Shown piece by piece: positions 53,652 through 63,183 of a DNA stretch of 64,000 bases. A model generated the notes under the pieces. That model made no database searches. It was not told the DNA's origin and saw only the letters and a list, made by a program, of their open reading frames with translations. The stretch is from Listeria monocytogenes (GTDB lineage Bacteria > Bacillota > Bacilli > Lactobacillales > Listeriaceae): the NCBI RefSeq assembly GCF_041765605.1, contig NZ_CP168900.1:2682001-2746000 (forward strand), written 5' to 3'. The number at the start of each line of letters is the position of its first letter. Position 1 is the stretch's first letter. A program made the position numbers and the translations under genes.

Positions 53652-54551
53652 TTATTCAGCTTCTACTAGGTTGTACACTTTGATTGTGTCAGTGTTACCG
53701 TTTTGTGCAGCATTTTGAAGTTGAGCTGCGTAGATTTTGAATTGGTTAGAAGAGTTAGTAGCACCAGAAACAGTGTCTACTGCAGCAACGTCTTGTTTTT
53801 CAACAAGAGATTTGTTAAGTGCTGGGATGTATTCTTTTGGACCAGTACCAGATTTAGCTTTCATGTTTTTCTCATATTCAGCGTCGTCTGATTTAAGTTT
53901 GCCGTCTTTGTCAACATAGTTGTAGTCAGATTTAGTAATTTTACCATCTTTAACGTCCATGCTGAATACTACACGGTAACCATGTGCGTAGTTTTGTTCT
54001 TCAAGTTTATAAGTTCCATCTTCCATTTTAGCTAGGTTGTTGATGGAAATTGTAGTTGTATCAGCTTTTTGAGCTGCTTGGATTAATTGGTTAGCATAGT
54101 TGATGAAAGCGTCAGAAGAATGAGTTGCTCCTGAAACTACTTCTACAGATGCTGCTGCTTGATTTTTAACTAAAGAATCGCTTAATTGTTTCAAATATTC
54201 TTGAGGACCAGTACCTACTTTATCTTTCATTGCTTTTTCGTAGTCTGCATCTTCAGATTTTAATTCGCCATCTTTGTTTTTGTAATCGTAGTTAGCTTTA
54301 GTAATTTTACCATCTTTAACTTCGATTGACATGAAACCTTTCCAGCCTTTGTCGTCGAAATTCTTTTCTTCTAATTTGTAAGTACCATCAGTCATAGTAC
54401 CGTCAGTTTTAGCTGTTTTCTTTGTTTCTGTTTGTTTTGTGTCTGTGCTCTTCTTGTCTTTGCTGCTGTCGTCGCTACTACCGCAACCTACTAGTAATAG
54501 ACTTGAAGCCATTACTACGGTAATACCCATTGCTACTTTTTTCAATTTCAT
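53652..54551 (-). CDS. pplA: Flavolipoprotein PplA with two FMN sites
   Basis: 299 residues from the ATG at 54551. Signal peptide MKLKKVAMGITVVMASSLLL with lipobox LVGC. Two tandem domains of about 110 residues (TDGTYKLEEKNF; EDGTYKLEEQNY) each carry a flavinylation motif, SGATHSSD and SGATNSSN, where FmnB attaches FMN to Thr. It relays electrons to external acceptors such as iron. The signal peptide region is also reported to give the secreted pPplA signalling peptide. Confidence 0.95.
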   Translation of the reverse strand: MKLKKVAMGITVVMASSLLLVGCGSSDDSSKDKKSTDTKQTETKKTAKTDGTMTDGTYKLEEKNFDDKGWKGFMSIEVKDGKITKANYDYKNKDGELKSEDADYEKAMKDKVGTGPQEYLKQLSDSLVKNQAAASVEVVSGATHSSDAFINYANQLIQAAQKADTTTISINNLAKMEDGTYKLEEQNYAHGYRVVFSMDVKDGKITKSDYNYVDKDGKLKSDDAEYEKNMKAKSGTGPKEYIPALNKSLVEKQDVAAVDTVSGATNSSNQFKIYAAQLQNAAQNGNTDTIKVYNLVEAE

Positions 54552-54995
54552 ATTTGCTCCCACCTTTTGGTTTATTATAACTTTGTTTGTGATTTCGTGA
54601 ACACAAACCGATAGTCTGCGAAAGCGATATCACTTTTACAATACAAATGATACCATCAGCGTCCGGTTTTGTCTACTGTAATTCTAAAGACATAATTCAT
54701 CTAATTTTCAAAATAATGACTATTGATATACAAAAGATGGCTTAAACCAACCTTTTCTAGCAAAATAGCAAACAAAAATGTCTAACATCCTATGTTAAAC
54801 AAGGACTTTTAGCCTGCTTAATTATGTAACATTTGCACAAAGTCCTATTTTTCAAATTTAGATTAGAATTGTTCTTTACTATCTAGACATTAGTGGGAGG
54901 TTTCTGTTAAACTATGATAGGTTATAATAATACTGTGGGGAATTTTGGACTCATTTTATTTTTGTGAATAAACTTACAAGGAGTTGAGGAAGCAT
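54552..54995. promoter_or_regulatory. Divergent pplA / ndh2 control region
   Basis: 444 bases without genes. pplA promoter on the minus strand: TAGACA (54675-54670), 17 bases, TATCAT (54652-54647). For ndh2 (+) TATAAT at 54923-54928 is a likely -10, with a weak -35 near 54900. The AT-rich middle (54700-54860) shows no clear element. Confidence 0.6.
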
Positions 54996-56882
54996 ATGCC
55001 TGAAAAGAATATCGTTTTAATTGGGGCAGGATATGCAGGTGTACACGCTGCTAAGAAATTAGCTAAGAAATACAAGAAAGACAAAGACGTTAATATTACA
55101 TTAATCGATCGTCATTCGTACCATACAATGATGACTGAACTACATGAGGTTGCTGGTGGTCGTGTTGAACCAACTGCAATTCAATATGATTTACGTCGCT
55201 TGTTTAATAGAACAAAAGTTAATCTTGTAACTGATAACGTGACACATGTAGATCATGATAAAAAAGTTGTAACAACAGAGCACGGAAGTTATCCGTTTGA
55301 TTACCTAGTACTTGGTATGGGCGGAGAACCTAATGATTTCGGGACTCCTGGTGTTGGCGAAAATGGCTTTACACTTTGGTCTTGGGAAGATTCTGTTAAA
55401 TTACGCAATCATATTGAAGAAACTGTAACAAAAGCATCTCGCGAACAAGACGTTGAAAAACGTAAAGCAATGTTAACATTCGTTGTTTGTGGATCTGGAT
55501 TTACTGGTATCGAAATGGTTGGGGAACTTTTAGAATGGAAAGATCGTCTTGCTAAAGATAACAAAATTGACGCATCTGAAATTAAACTAGTTGTAGTAGA
55601 AGCTGCTCCAACAATCCTAAACATGCTTGAAAGAAGAGACGCTGACAAAGCAGAACGTTACATGGTTAAAAAAGGTATTGAAATCATGAAAAATGCTGCT
55701 ATTGTTGAAGTTAAACCTGAAAGCATCGTACTTAAATCTGGCGAAGAACTTCCAACAAACACATTAATTTGGACTGCTGGTGTTCGCGCTAACTCTGATA
55801 CAAAAGATTACGGTATGGAATCTGCTCGCGCAGGTCGTTTGAAAGTAAACCAATATATGGAAGCTGAAGGTCTTAAAGACGTTTATGTCGTTGGTGACCT
55901 TGCTTACTTTGAAGATGAAGAAGGCAAGCCAACTCCGCAAATCGTTGAAGGTGCTGAACAAACTGCATTAACTGCAGCGAAAAGCATCATCGTTGAAATG
56001 AGCGGTACTGGCGAGAAAGAACCATTCCAAGGTAAATACCATGGTGTAATGGTTTCTATCGGAGCTAAATACGGTGTTGCTCACCTTGGTGGAATGCACT
56101 TATCTGGTTGGTTCGCTATTTTAATGAAACATATGGTTAACTTGTATTACTTCTTCGGTATCCGTAGTGGTTACTACATGTGGCAATATATCATGCATGA
56201 ATTCTTCCACATTAAAGACCACCGCAATATTTTCCGTGGTTGGACTTCTCGTTACGGTAACGTACTTTGGGTTCTTCCTTTACGTGTATATCTAGGTTGG
56301 TTCTGGATTGACGAAGCTCTTTCTAAAATCTACGGTGAAACTACATGGGATAAAGTAAGTATTACAAACTTAAAACCTTTATTTAACGGTATCGGTTCTG
56401 ACTCTTGGTTAACTGCAACTAGCTCTAAAATGCCATTCGAATGGCTACAAACTGCTGCTACATCTGGCGCAAGTCAAGCTGCCGGTGATGCTGCTGGGGC
56501 TGCTGCAACAAACGTAACTACTCCAATTCTTAGTCATATGCCTGGCTGGTTTGAATGGATTATGAAACTTCTAATGCCAAACCTTGACGTTGCTCTAGTA
56601 ATGCAAAAAGTTGTACCTTTTGTTGAACTTGCAATTGGTCTTGCTATGGTAGTTGGTCTATTCACTTGGCTTGTAAGTATCGGAAGTGCTGGATTCCTAG
56701 TAATGTTTACACTAAGCGCTATGCTTGGTTGGGACAAATTCTGGGCATTACCAGCTTCTATCGCACTTCTAAATGGCGCTGGACGCACATTTGGTCTTGA
56801 TTATTGGGCTGTTCCTTGGTTCCAAAAACATCTTGGTCATTGGTGGTACGGTAAGCCGAGGTCCGTTTACAGAGACAAGTAA
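54996..56882 (+). CDS. ndh2: Type II NADH dehydrogenase Ndh2 with membrane extension
   Basis: 628 residues from the ATG at 54996 (MPEKNIVLIGAGYAGVHAAK). Two nucleotide-binding folds: FAD (GAGYAG) and NADH (VVCGSGFTGIEMVGELLEWK), with quinone/FAD segment YVVGDLAYFEDEEGKPTPQI. Unlike ordinary NDH-2, about 210 C-terminal residues form several membrane helices (VLWVLPLRVYLGWFWIDEAL, VVPFVELAIGLAMVVGLFTW), which distinguish the electron transfer enzyme that reduces demethylmenaquinone. Confidence 0.95.
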   Translation: MPEKNIVLIGAGYAGVHAAKKLAKKYKKDKDVNITLIDRHSYHTMMTELHEVAGGRVEPTAIQYDLRRLFNRTKVNLVTDNVTHVDHDKKVVTTEHGSYPFDYLVLGMGGEPNDFGTPGVGENGFTLWSWEDSVKLRNHIEETVTKASREQDVEKRKAMLTFVVCGSGFTGIEMVGELLEWKDRLAKDNKIDASEIKLVVVEAAPTILNMLERRDADKAERYMVKKGIEIMKNAAIVEVKPESIVLKSGEELPTNTLIWTAGVRANSDTKDYGMESARAGRLKVNQYMEAEGLKDVYVVGDLAYFEDEEGKPTPQIVEGAEQTALTAAKSIIVEMSGTGEKEPFQGKYHGVMVSIGAKYGVAHLGGMHLSGWFAILMKHMVNLYYFFGIRSGYYMWQYIMHEFFHIKDHRNIFRGWTSRYGNVLWVLPLRVYLGWFWIDEALSKIYGETTWDKVSITNLKPLFNGIGSDSWLTATSSKMPFEWLQTAATSGASQAAGDAAGAAATNVTTPILSHMPGWFEWIMKLLMPNLDVALVMQKVVPFVELAIGLAMVVGLFTWLVSIGSAGFLVMFTLSAMLGWDKFWALPASIALLNGAGRTFGLDYWAVPWFQKHLGHWWYGKPRSVYRDK

Positions 56883-56911
56883 ATTAGTTAGTTAAATTTT
56901 AAATAAAAACT

Positions 56912-56963
56912 CGGGAGTGCATCCAAAAGCCAGTTTTGGCATAGGAGGTGCTTCCGTTTTTAT
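56912..56963 (+). terminator. Terminator-like hairpin between ndh2 and eetA
   Basis: CGGGAGTGCATCC and GGAGGTGCTTCCG form an imperfect stem around an inner GCCA-GTTT-TGGC hairpin, followed by TTTTTATT. Partial termination before eetA is likely. Confidence 0.65.
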
Positions 56964-57056
56964 TATTTGTTGATTTCTTAAACTTTTTCCTATTATATTT
57001 AGGCATTATCCTTTAAAATAGGATTTGTACATGACATTTTGAAAGGAGGCAATACG

Positions 57057-57491
57057 GTGAAGAAGTATCTTTCTATGGTGAAGCGTTGGGATATTATTAT
57101 TATTTTATCTCTTTGTATACTCTCCTTTTTGCCGATTGCTATTTTTTCATATGTAAAAGCGAATGAACCGGCTCCTGCTAATGGAAAAAAAGAGCTTGTC
57201 GCGGTTATTTCTGTGGATAGTAAAGAATATAAAACTGTTACGCTCACTGGACATAAAGGAACGGAAAGCTTTGATGTGAAACAACCAGATGGACATACTA
57301 ACACGATTGAGGTTTCAGGGGAAGAAATCCGAATTAGTAAAGCGAACTGTAACGATCAAGTATGTGTTCGGACTGGGGCAATTGATAAACAAGGCGATAC
57401 GGTCGTTTGTCTTCCACATAAGTTAGTAATTGAAGTAAAAGCGAGTGACGGGAGTTCAGGCGATTCAGATGATCCGATTATCTCTTCCTGA
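57057..57491 (+). CDS. eetA: Extracellular electron transfer protein EetA
   Basis: 144 residues from a GTG at 57057 (VKKYLSMVKRWDIIIILSLC) with AAAGGAGG upstream. One N-terminal membrane helix and an outer NusG-II-like beta domain (ELVAVISVDSKEYKTVTLTG), with NCNDQVCVRTGAI carrying two Cys and VCLPHKLVIEV a third. It is required for electron transfer in Listeria, exact role unclear. Confidence 0.9.
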   Translation: MKKYLSMVKRWDIIIILSLCILSFLPIAIFSYVKANEPAPANGKKELVAVISVDSKEYKTVTLTGHKGTESFDVKQPDGHTNTIEVSGEEIRISKANCNDQVCVRTGAIDKQGDTVVCLPHKLVIEVKASDGSSGDSDDPIISS

Positions 57492-57523
57492 CCTTATCCT
57501 CTAATAGATAGGAAAGTGTTTCT

Positions 57524-58066
57524 ATGACAAAAAACAGACGATTAGTATATATAGCACTTCTGGCTGCTCAAGCGGTTGTCATTAGTTTACTCGAGCGGGC
57601 TATTCCGTTTCCATTTGCGTTTGCTCCTGGGGCGAAACTTGGTCTTGCTAATATTATTACGTGTATATCGCTTTATACGTTATCGGCAAAAGATACATTT
57701 ATGATAATCTGCATTCGATTAGTTTTATCCACTTTGCTTGGTGGGACTATTTCGACCTTTATGTATAGTGCGGCGGGAGCTATCTTGAGTTTTCTTGGGA
57801 TGTGGCTCGTACAACAACTTGGGCCGAAACGCGTGAGCATCATTGGCGTTAGTGTTACCGGTGGGATTTTACATAACGTTGGACAGCTCGTGATTGCAAG
57901 TTGGATTGCTGGCACTTGGTCCGTTATGCTTTATTTGCCAGTATTATCTTTCATCGGCATTCTTTCTGGGATTGCGGTTGGGATTGCAGCAAATTACCTA
58001 CTGAAAAACGTCCAAACTTTGCGGATGTTCGCTGATGCTAAACAAAGTCAAGCAGCACAAAAATAA
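57524..58066 (+). CDS. eetB: Gx-transporter-like membrane protein EetB
   Basis: 180 residues, about five or six membrane helices. AFAPGAKLGLANIITCISLY and LSTLLGGTISTFMYSAAGAI are typical of the Gx / HepT-component-I family, related to ECF S components. Encoded with EetA and the isoprenoid synthase; needed for electron transfer, probably in quinone or flavin handling. Confidence 0.88.
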   Translation: MTKNRRLVYIALLAAQAVVISLLERAIPFPFAFAPGAKLGLANIITCISLYTLSAKDTFMIICIRLVLSTLLGGTISTFMYSAAGAILSFLGMWLVQQLGPKRVSIIGVSVTGGILHNVGQLVIASWIAGTWSVMLYLPVLSFIGILSGIAVGIAANYLLKNVQTLRMFADAKQSQAAQK

Positions 58067-58087
58067 CTTTAGAAAAAGGAGTTCAAT

Positions 58088-59068
58088 ATGCAACTTCATG
58101 CTATGTGGGATGAGTATCCTGCACTTTCCAAAGATTTACAAGAAGTCTTACAAACGATTGAAAAAAATATTCAAATTCGCGATAAACACGTAGAACAAAA
58201 CGTAAAAGATTTGATTCACGCTGGTGGAAAATTACTGCGCCCTGCTTTTGCGCTTCTTTCTGCGCAAGCTGGTCCTGATTATGATAAAGACCGCGCTGTT
58301 TCGATTGCTGCTGCACTTGAAGTACTTCATATGGCGACGTTGATTCATGATGATGTCGTTGATGATTCTCCATTACGCCGCGGGATCCCGACAATTCATT
58401 CTAAATATGGTCGTAATTATGCTGTTTATACAGGCGATTATTTATTCTGCATCTGTTTCAAAATTCTATCCGCACATGCTTCTTCCGTGGAGAACATTGA
58501 ATTTAATAGTAAAAATATCGAAAAAATCTTAATGGGCGAACTAGACCAAATGCGTACGAGCTACAAAATGAATGTAACTGTTCGTGAATATTTGACGCGT
58601 ATTTCTGGTAAAACAGCACAATTATTTGCACTTAGTTGTTACTCCGGTGCAACAGGTAGTAAAGCAACACGCATGACAGTTGCAAAATGTTATAATATCG
58701 GGCATTACCTTGGCATGGCTTTCCAAATTATTGACGACGTACTGGATTACACAAGTACGGATGAAGGCCTTGGCAAACCCGTTTTAAATGATATGAAACA
58801 AGGTATTTATTCTCTGCCACTTATTTATGCAATGAAAGGTCACTTGGCTGAATTCGAGCCACTTCTTTCTCAAAAACTAGATATGACGGATGAAGCTTCC
58901 GAACAAGTTTTAGCACTTATTTCTAAGTATAAAGGTGTCGAACAGGCATTCAAACTTGCCAACAAATATACGAATAAAGCGCTTCGCGAAATCAAAAAAC
59001 TACCAGCTGGCACGTATCGTGATGATATGTACCGCTTGACGAAAAATATTTTAGATCGAGATATCTAA
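58088..59068 (+). CDS. dmkB: Polyprenyl diphosphate synthase DmkB
   Basis: 326 residues, all-helical prenyl synthase. First Asp-rich motif LIHDDVVDDSPLRRGIPTIH, second FQIIDDVLDYTSTDEGLGKP, and the GGKLLRPAFALLSA entry motif. Makes the isoprenoid tail for DmkA. Placement after eetB supports a dedicated demethylmenaquinone supply. Confidence 0.93.
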   Translation: MQLHAMWDEYPALSKDLQEVLQTIEKNIQIRDKHVEQNVKDLIHAGGKLLRPAFALLSAQAGPDYDKDRAVSIAAALEVLHMATLIHDDVVDDSPLRRGIPTIHSKYGRNYAVYTGDYLFCICFKILSAHASSVENIEFNSKNIEKILMGELDQMRTSYKMNVTVREYLTRISGKTAQLFALSCYSGATGSKATRMTVAKCYNIGHYLGMAFQIIDDVLDYTSTDEGLGKPVLNDMKQGIYSLPLIYAMKGHLAEFEPLLSQKLDMTDEASEQVLALISKYKGVEQAFKLANKYTNKALREIKKLPAGTYRDDMYRLTKNILDRDI

Positions 59069-59115
59069 ACCGTTTAGAACATTGCTCCTTACATTTTGAG
59101 TTTTGTTCTAAATTT
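59069..59115 (+). terminator. Weak terminator after dmkB
   Basis: TTTAGAAC and GTTCTAAA form an 8-bp stem with a 24-base loop, followed by TTTTGG. Only moderately convincing. Confidence 0.4.
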
Positions 59116-59157
59116 TGGAACTCATTGTGAAAATACAAACATGAAAGCGTGATTAAC

Positions 59158-60489
59158 GTGATTCGATTTTTTAAAATAGTTACACCGATACTCTTATCTT
59201 TTTCTCTCGTCGCTTGTGGTTCTGCAAGTGGTAAAACGGAGAAAATTACTGCGCCAATTGAGAAAGACCGTAATTTATCGATGGTCGTAACGACGGATGT
59301 TCATTACTTTGCGCCATCACTAACCGACAATGGAAAAGCTTTTGAAAAATATGTGGCTGCGGGTGATGGGAAACAGTTAGCTTATAGCGATGAAATAACC
59401 GATGCTTTTTTAGCGGATGTTGAGTCCAAAAAGACAGACGTTCTTATTATTAGCGGCGACCTTACGAACAACGGTGAAAAAACAAGTCATGAGGAGTTAG
59501 CCAAAAAACTTACTCAAGTAGAGAAAACTGGGACGCAGGTTTTTGTTGTTCCGGGTAATCATGACATTAACAATCCTTGGGCTCGCAAATTTGAAAAAGA
59601 TAAGCAGTTACCAACCGACACTATATCACCAACTGATTTTAGTAAAATTTATAGTGATTTTGGATATGAAGATGCTATTTCAACTGATGAGTTTTCGCTG
59701 AGCTATTTAGCAGCTCCTTCTTCCAAAGTATGGCTACTAATGTTAGATACGGCTATTTATAAAACAAATATGCAGCAAGGAAATCCCACAACGGAAGGCG
59801 GACTAACAGCCGGAACATTAGATTGGATAAAAGAAAGCAGTGCGCTTGCTAAGAAAAATGGCGCTAAGCTTATCCCTGTTTTGCATCATAATTTAACTGA
59901 TCATAATGATGTCATCCAAAAAGGTTATACTATTAATTATAATCAACAAGTGATTGATGCTCTTACGGAAGGCGCTATGGATTTTTCTCTAAGTGGTCAC
60001 ATCCATACGCAAAATATCCGCTCTGCGAAAAGCACAGATGGCAAAGAAATCACCGATATCGTAACCAATGCACTTTCCGTTTTCCCGCATAAATATGGCA
60101 ATATTACTTATAGTGCCAAAAACAAAAACTTCACGTATCAATCGCAAAAGTTAGATATGGAAGCTTGGGCAAAAGCGCAAGGCTCTACGGATGAAAACTT
60201 GCTTAATTTTGATCAATTTGATTACGAAACTTTTTATAATAGTGGCTATGATAAAGCAATGATGGATTTAATGACCGATGAATCTTATGATAAATACAAC
60301 CAAGCAGATAAGGAAAAAATGGCAGATACGATGGGATTAAATAACATGTATTTCTTCGCTGGAACTGCCCCTCCAAAATCTGATGGTATGGCTTTATGGG
60401 ATTCCGCACCGAATTCATTTTTGAAAGATTACGTTTTAAGTTCGTCTAATCCACCTAAGAAAAGTAATGACTATTATGTTAGTCCTTAA
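59158..60489 (+). CDS. Metallophosphoesterase lipoprotein
   Basis: About 443 residues from a GTG at 59158 (a GTG at 59149 is possible; both ribosome sites are weak). Lipobox LVAC near residue 20. Metallophosphatase motifs: D-x-H (TTDVHYF), GDLTNNG, GNHDINN, VLHHNL, SGHIHTQ, giving a two-metal site. The corresponding EGD-e protein (lmo2642) has been described structurally as a cyclic nucleotide phosphodiesterase. Located on the outer surface. Confidence 0.9.
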   Translation: MIRFFKIVTPILLSFSLVACGSASGKTEKITAPIEKDRNLSMVVTTDVHYFAPSLTDNGKAFEKYVAAGDGKQLAYSDEITDAFLADVESKKTDVLIISGDLTNNGEKTSHEELAKKLTQVEKTGTQVFVVPGNHDINNPWARKFEKDKQLPTDTISPTDFSKIYSDFGYEDAISTDEFSLSYLAAPSSKVWLLMLDTAIYKTNMQQGNPTTEGGLTAGTLDWIKESSALAKKNGAKLIPVLHHNLTDHNDVIQKGYTINYNQQVIDALTEGAMDFSLSGHIHTQNIRSAKSTDGKEITDIVTNALSVFPHKYGNITYSAKNKNFTYQSQKLDMEAWAKAQGSTDENLLNFDQFDYETFYNSGYDKAMMDLMTDESYDKYNQADKEKMADTMGLNNMYFFAGTAPPKSDGMALWDSAPNSFLKDYVLSSSNPPKKSNDYYVSP

Positions 60490-60493
60490 ATAG

Positions 60494-60532
60494 CAAAAAA
60501 CTGGTAGCCTTTTGCGGCTTACCAGTTTTTTG
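60494..60532. terminator. Bidirectional terminator
   Basis: AAAAAACTGGTA-GCC, loop TTTTGC, GGC-TTACCAGTTTTTT between convergent genes, with T runs on both strands. Confidence 0.92.
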
Positions 60533-60534
60533 TA

Positions 60535-61521
60535 TTAACTAGATGCGGCGGCTGCACTCGCTGCCGCTGCTGCACTGACTGCTGCAGCTTGTTCCATCGC
60601 AATTAAAATATGCACATTGACCATTAAACCTTCTAATTGTTCCTTACTCATTTGACCTGATTGTTTTTCCGTATATAGGCTTATTGCTAGAGCTGTAACG
60701 AATTCTCGTCCGAAGCGCAAGCCTGGTTGTTGCTGTAATTCATCAATTAAGTTCACTAACCCTGAATCGATTTTTCGCCCATCCATGACAAAAGCTAAAA
60801 TTCCAATACTCGAGTAATGTAGCGGTTTTACTTTTATCCCTTTTTGGCGTAGTTCTTCTACAATATTATCTACTCTTCGAATGAATTTACTATCTTTTTC
60901 ACCGTACAAAAGCGTTCCTGTTGTTGCTAAAAATTGTAAGCTGTCATTTTTGCGGAAACCTTTCGCGGCGAACTCTTGAAAATAGTACTCTGTTATTTCA
61001 GCCAATTTCGTGGTATTTTCTTCAGGAAGATTTGCTAAGAAAACAGCCGTTGTTACATCTTCACTTTTAGTCAAAAATGGATGATCTTTTTTGAAAAGTT
61101 GGTGGATCGTTTTTGCTTTTTGGGCTGTCTTTGTTGGATTATCTGATTCTAGTAATAAATATGCCGCAAAGTAAGTATATTCTGTGCGCTGGAATCCTGC
61201 TTGGATTAACGTGTTATAGTTAGCAATTACTTGCTGAACGCTCTCTCGGCTGGCATTATTGTTTGCCATAAGTAATCCTACAAGAGATGCGCGAACATTT
61301 CCGTTTAGCGCAGTGAATATGCCTAATTGTCGCTTAATTTCTTTATTTATTTCACTAAATTTCTCCGGATTAACCACTTCATTATTTCCCGCAAAAAGAC
61401 GAGCAATCAGAAAGCGAATTCGTTTATCAATAAAACTAACACCACTCGTTTTCACTAACTCATAGTTCTTCATCAATAATTTCGTTGCTTGTTCGCTATC
61501 AAATACATATGCTGAATCCAT
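60535..61521 (-). CDS. DUF4003-like protein
   Basis: About 328 residues from the ATG at 61521 (MDSAYVFDSEQATKLLMKNY) with GGAG upstream. Helical throughout, with repeated alpha-hairpins (ARLFAGNNEVVNPEKFSEIN, EYTYFAAYLLLESDNPTKTA). It ends in an Ala-rich tail (SAAAAASAAAASS) typical of this family in Firmicutes. Function unknown. Confidence 0.75.
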   Translation of the reverse strand: MDSAYVFDSEQATKLLMKNYELVKTSGVSFIDKRIRFLIARLFAGNNEVVNPEKFSEINKEIKRQLGIFTALNGNVRASLVGLLMANNNASRESVQQVIANYNTLIQAGFQRTEYTYFAAYLLLESDNPTKTAQKAKTIHQLFKKDHPFLTKSEDVTTAVFLANLPEENTTKLAEITEYYFQEFAAKGFRKNDSLQFLATTGTLLYGEKDSKFIRRVDNIVEELRQKGIKVKPLHYSSIGILAFVMDGRKIDSGLVNLIDELQQQPGLRFGREFVTALAISLYTEKQSGQMSKEQLEGLMVNVHILIAMEQAAAVSAAAAASAAAASS

Positions 61522-61548
61522 CGGCCACACTCCTTCTTGTTTTTTGAA

Positions 61549-62361
61549 TTAATATTCCTCTCTGTACAAACTCAAAATAAACGCTTCAAAATTATCAGCT
61601 AGCTTCATTATTTTATAATCAGCCTCTTGATCAATATGAACGACTGCCGGCTCGCCTGTTTTTCCGCAATTTCGGTAATCCAAGAAAACCATATCATGTC
61701 CGGCTGACGGGCAATCGGCAATAGCTAAACCAACATCGGGATAACCCCACTCTTCTATCCAAAAATTTGTGTTGTGCATACCATTCAATGCAGATATCCC
61801 TTGGTTTCCTATTCCCATAATCCCAGTAATAGCTACACAATTCTCCGACCATGAACTTGGCTCTGTCGTAGGAACAGAACCGGTTGATACTATACCTCCA
61901 TTTTGGGTATGGCGCATTAAGTAGATATAAGATTTAGGTAACTTATAGCCTAGTTCTGCTTCGATTGCAGCCACCCTTTGCGGCGTAGGGTATACATCTT
62001 TATAGTCATTTTCGTAATCAAACTCTAGCCAAAGCTCTGCTAGACTATACCCTTGGAAAAATGTCCCGACCTCACTAAAATATTCATCTAACTCAGCGAA
62101 AATTTGCTTAGCTTTTTCACGTTCGAACTCGACTGCTTCCAGATCTTGCATCTCTTCTAAAATCGACATGAGCTGTTGATAGATTTCGGGAAAACGTTCG
62201 CCACTTTGGTAGAGCACATCGCTAAGTAATACCGTTGCTGTAAAGATATCTCTTTTATTTTCGGTTGTCACTTCTTGTTTCCAACAAGTTTCAAGTAAAC
62301 GAATCGCCTCTTTTGTTTTTCCTTTGTCTAAATAATATAATGCTTTTCTTGTTGTAAGCAT
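61549..62361 (-). CDS. SMI1/KNR4-like domain protein
   Basis: 270 residues. The first 90 are TPR-like helices (KALYYLDKGKTKEAIRLLET). From about 110 the SMI1/KNR4 pattern appears: PTPQRVAAIEAELGYKLPKS, YIYLMRHTQNGG, GLAIADCPSAGHDMVFLDYR. In bacteria the family includes immunity proteins against polymorphic toxins, but many members are stand-alone; no toxin gene is visible here. Confidence 0.75.
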   Translation of the reverse strand: MLTTRKALYYLDKGKTKEAIRLLETCWKQEVTTENKRDIFTATVLLSDVLYQSGERFPEIYQQLMSILEEMQDLEAVEFEREKAKQIFAELDEYFSEVGTFFQGYSLAELWLEFDYENDYKDVYPTPQRVAAIEAELGYKLPKSYIYLMRHTQNGGIVSTGSVPTTEPSSWSENCVAITGIMGIGNQGISALNGMHNTNFWIEEWGYPDVGLAIADCPSAGHDMVFLDYRNCGKTGEPAVVHIDQEADYKIMKLADNFEAFILSLYREEY

Positions 62362-62397
62362 ATTATTCCTCCATTAACCTTAATAACTTCATTATAC

Positions 62398-62430
62398 TAA
62401 AAAAACCCTAGGGAAACAAAAACCCTAGGG
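62398..62430 (-). terminator. Terminator of the SIS/KDGP operon
   Basis: Two CCCTAGGG copies (62406-62413, 62423-62430), each self-complementary, pair with one another around a 9-base loop; a T run follows on the minus strand. Confidence 0.85.
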
Positions 62431-62439
62431 ACGCTATTT

Positions 62440-63183
62440 TTATAAATTCATTCCAAGCAATGGAATTCGCTCATTATATTTATCAACAAGTGCTTGGTTA
62501 TGTGCATCGGCATTTTCGACATTTCCACTAATAAATACTGGCGGTGTGAAGTTGTCGTTTACCATTTTTTCAATTGCTTCTGCAAAAATAGATTGCAAGA
62601 TGACTGCGCCCGTTACCGTCGATGTTGGGGCAAATGCAATATCGAAATTTGCCGATTTTAGGACGGCATCACCTTTGACAGCACCGTTATCAATTACAAT
62701 GTCCCCTGTATCAGATAAACGTTTTCCGGATGTGTGGCGAGATTTTTGGCTAGCGGAGTATTGGAGCGAAGTAATGACGATGACAAATGCACCTTTTTCG
62801 CGGGCAATTTCAGCAACATCAATTGGTACGGGGTTTCGCCCAGATGTTGATAACACAATCATGATATCCCCTGGACGGATATCCTCCTCTGCCATAAATG
62901 TTTTCGCATAATCATTTTTCCGTTCCAGCACAGATGACGCCGCAGCTCCTTCGTGAAGCATAAGTGGTTCATGCAAAATCGGATGAATCGCCGCAAGCCC
63001 ACCTGCGCGGTAAAATACTTCTTCTGTTAAAATATGCGAGTGACCGCAACCAAATAAATGGATTACTCCATCGTTTTCGATGGACTCGGCTACCTTCGCT
63101 CCTGCTTCTTTTACATAATCAGCTTCATTATCGAGAATATTTTCTAATAAACGAACCGTAATATCGATGTAATTATTAATCAT
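62440..63183 (-). CDS. SIS-domain sugar-phosphate binding protein
   Basis: 247 residues. Sugar isomerase pattern LFGCGHSHILTEEVFYRAGG and MIVLSTSGRNPVPIDVAEIA, the phosphosugar site. Related to the GmhA/AgaS-like family of unassigned proteins encoded with PTS and aldolase genes. The ATG immediately follows the stop of the aldolase-like gene, so the two are co-expressed. Confidence 0.88.
   Translation of the reverse strand: MINNYIDITVRLLENILDNEADYVKEAGAKVAESIENDGVIHLFGCGHSHILTEEVFYRAGGLAAIHPILHEPLMLHEGAAASSVLERKNDYAKTFMAEEDIRPGDIMIVLSTSGRNPVPIDVAEIAREKGAFVIVITSLQYSASQKSRHTSGKRLSDTGDIVIDNGAVKGDAVLKSANFDIAFAPTSTVTGAVILQSIFAEAIEKMVNDNFTPPVFISGNVENADAHNQALVDKYNERIPLLGMNL

Noticed and set aside
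61549-62361. SMI1/KNR4-like gene as an immunity gene of a polymorphic toxin system
   Set aside because: No toxin, WXG100 or secretion gene lies nearby; the neighbours are metabolic or unknown.
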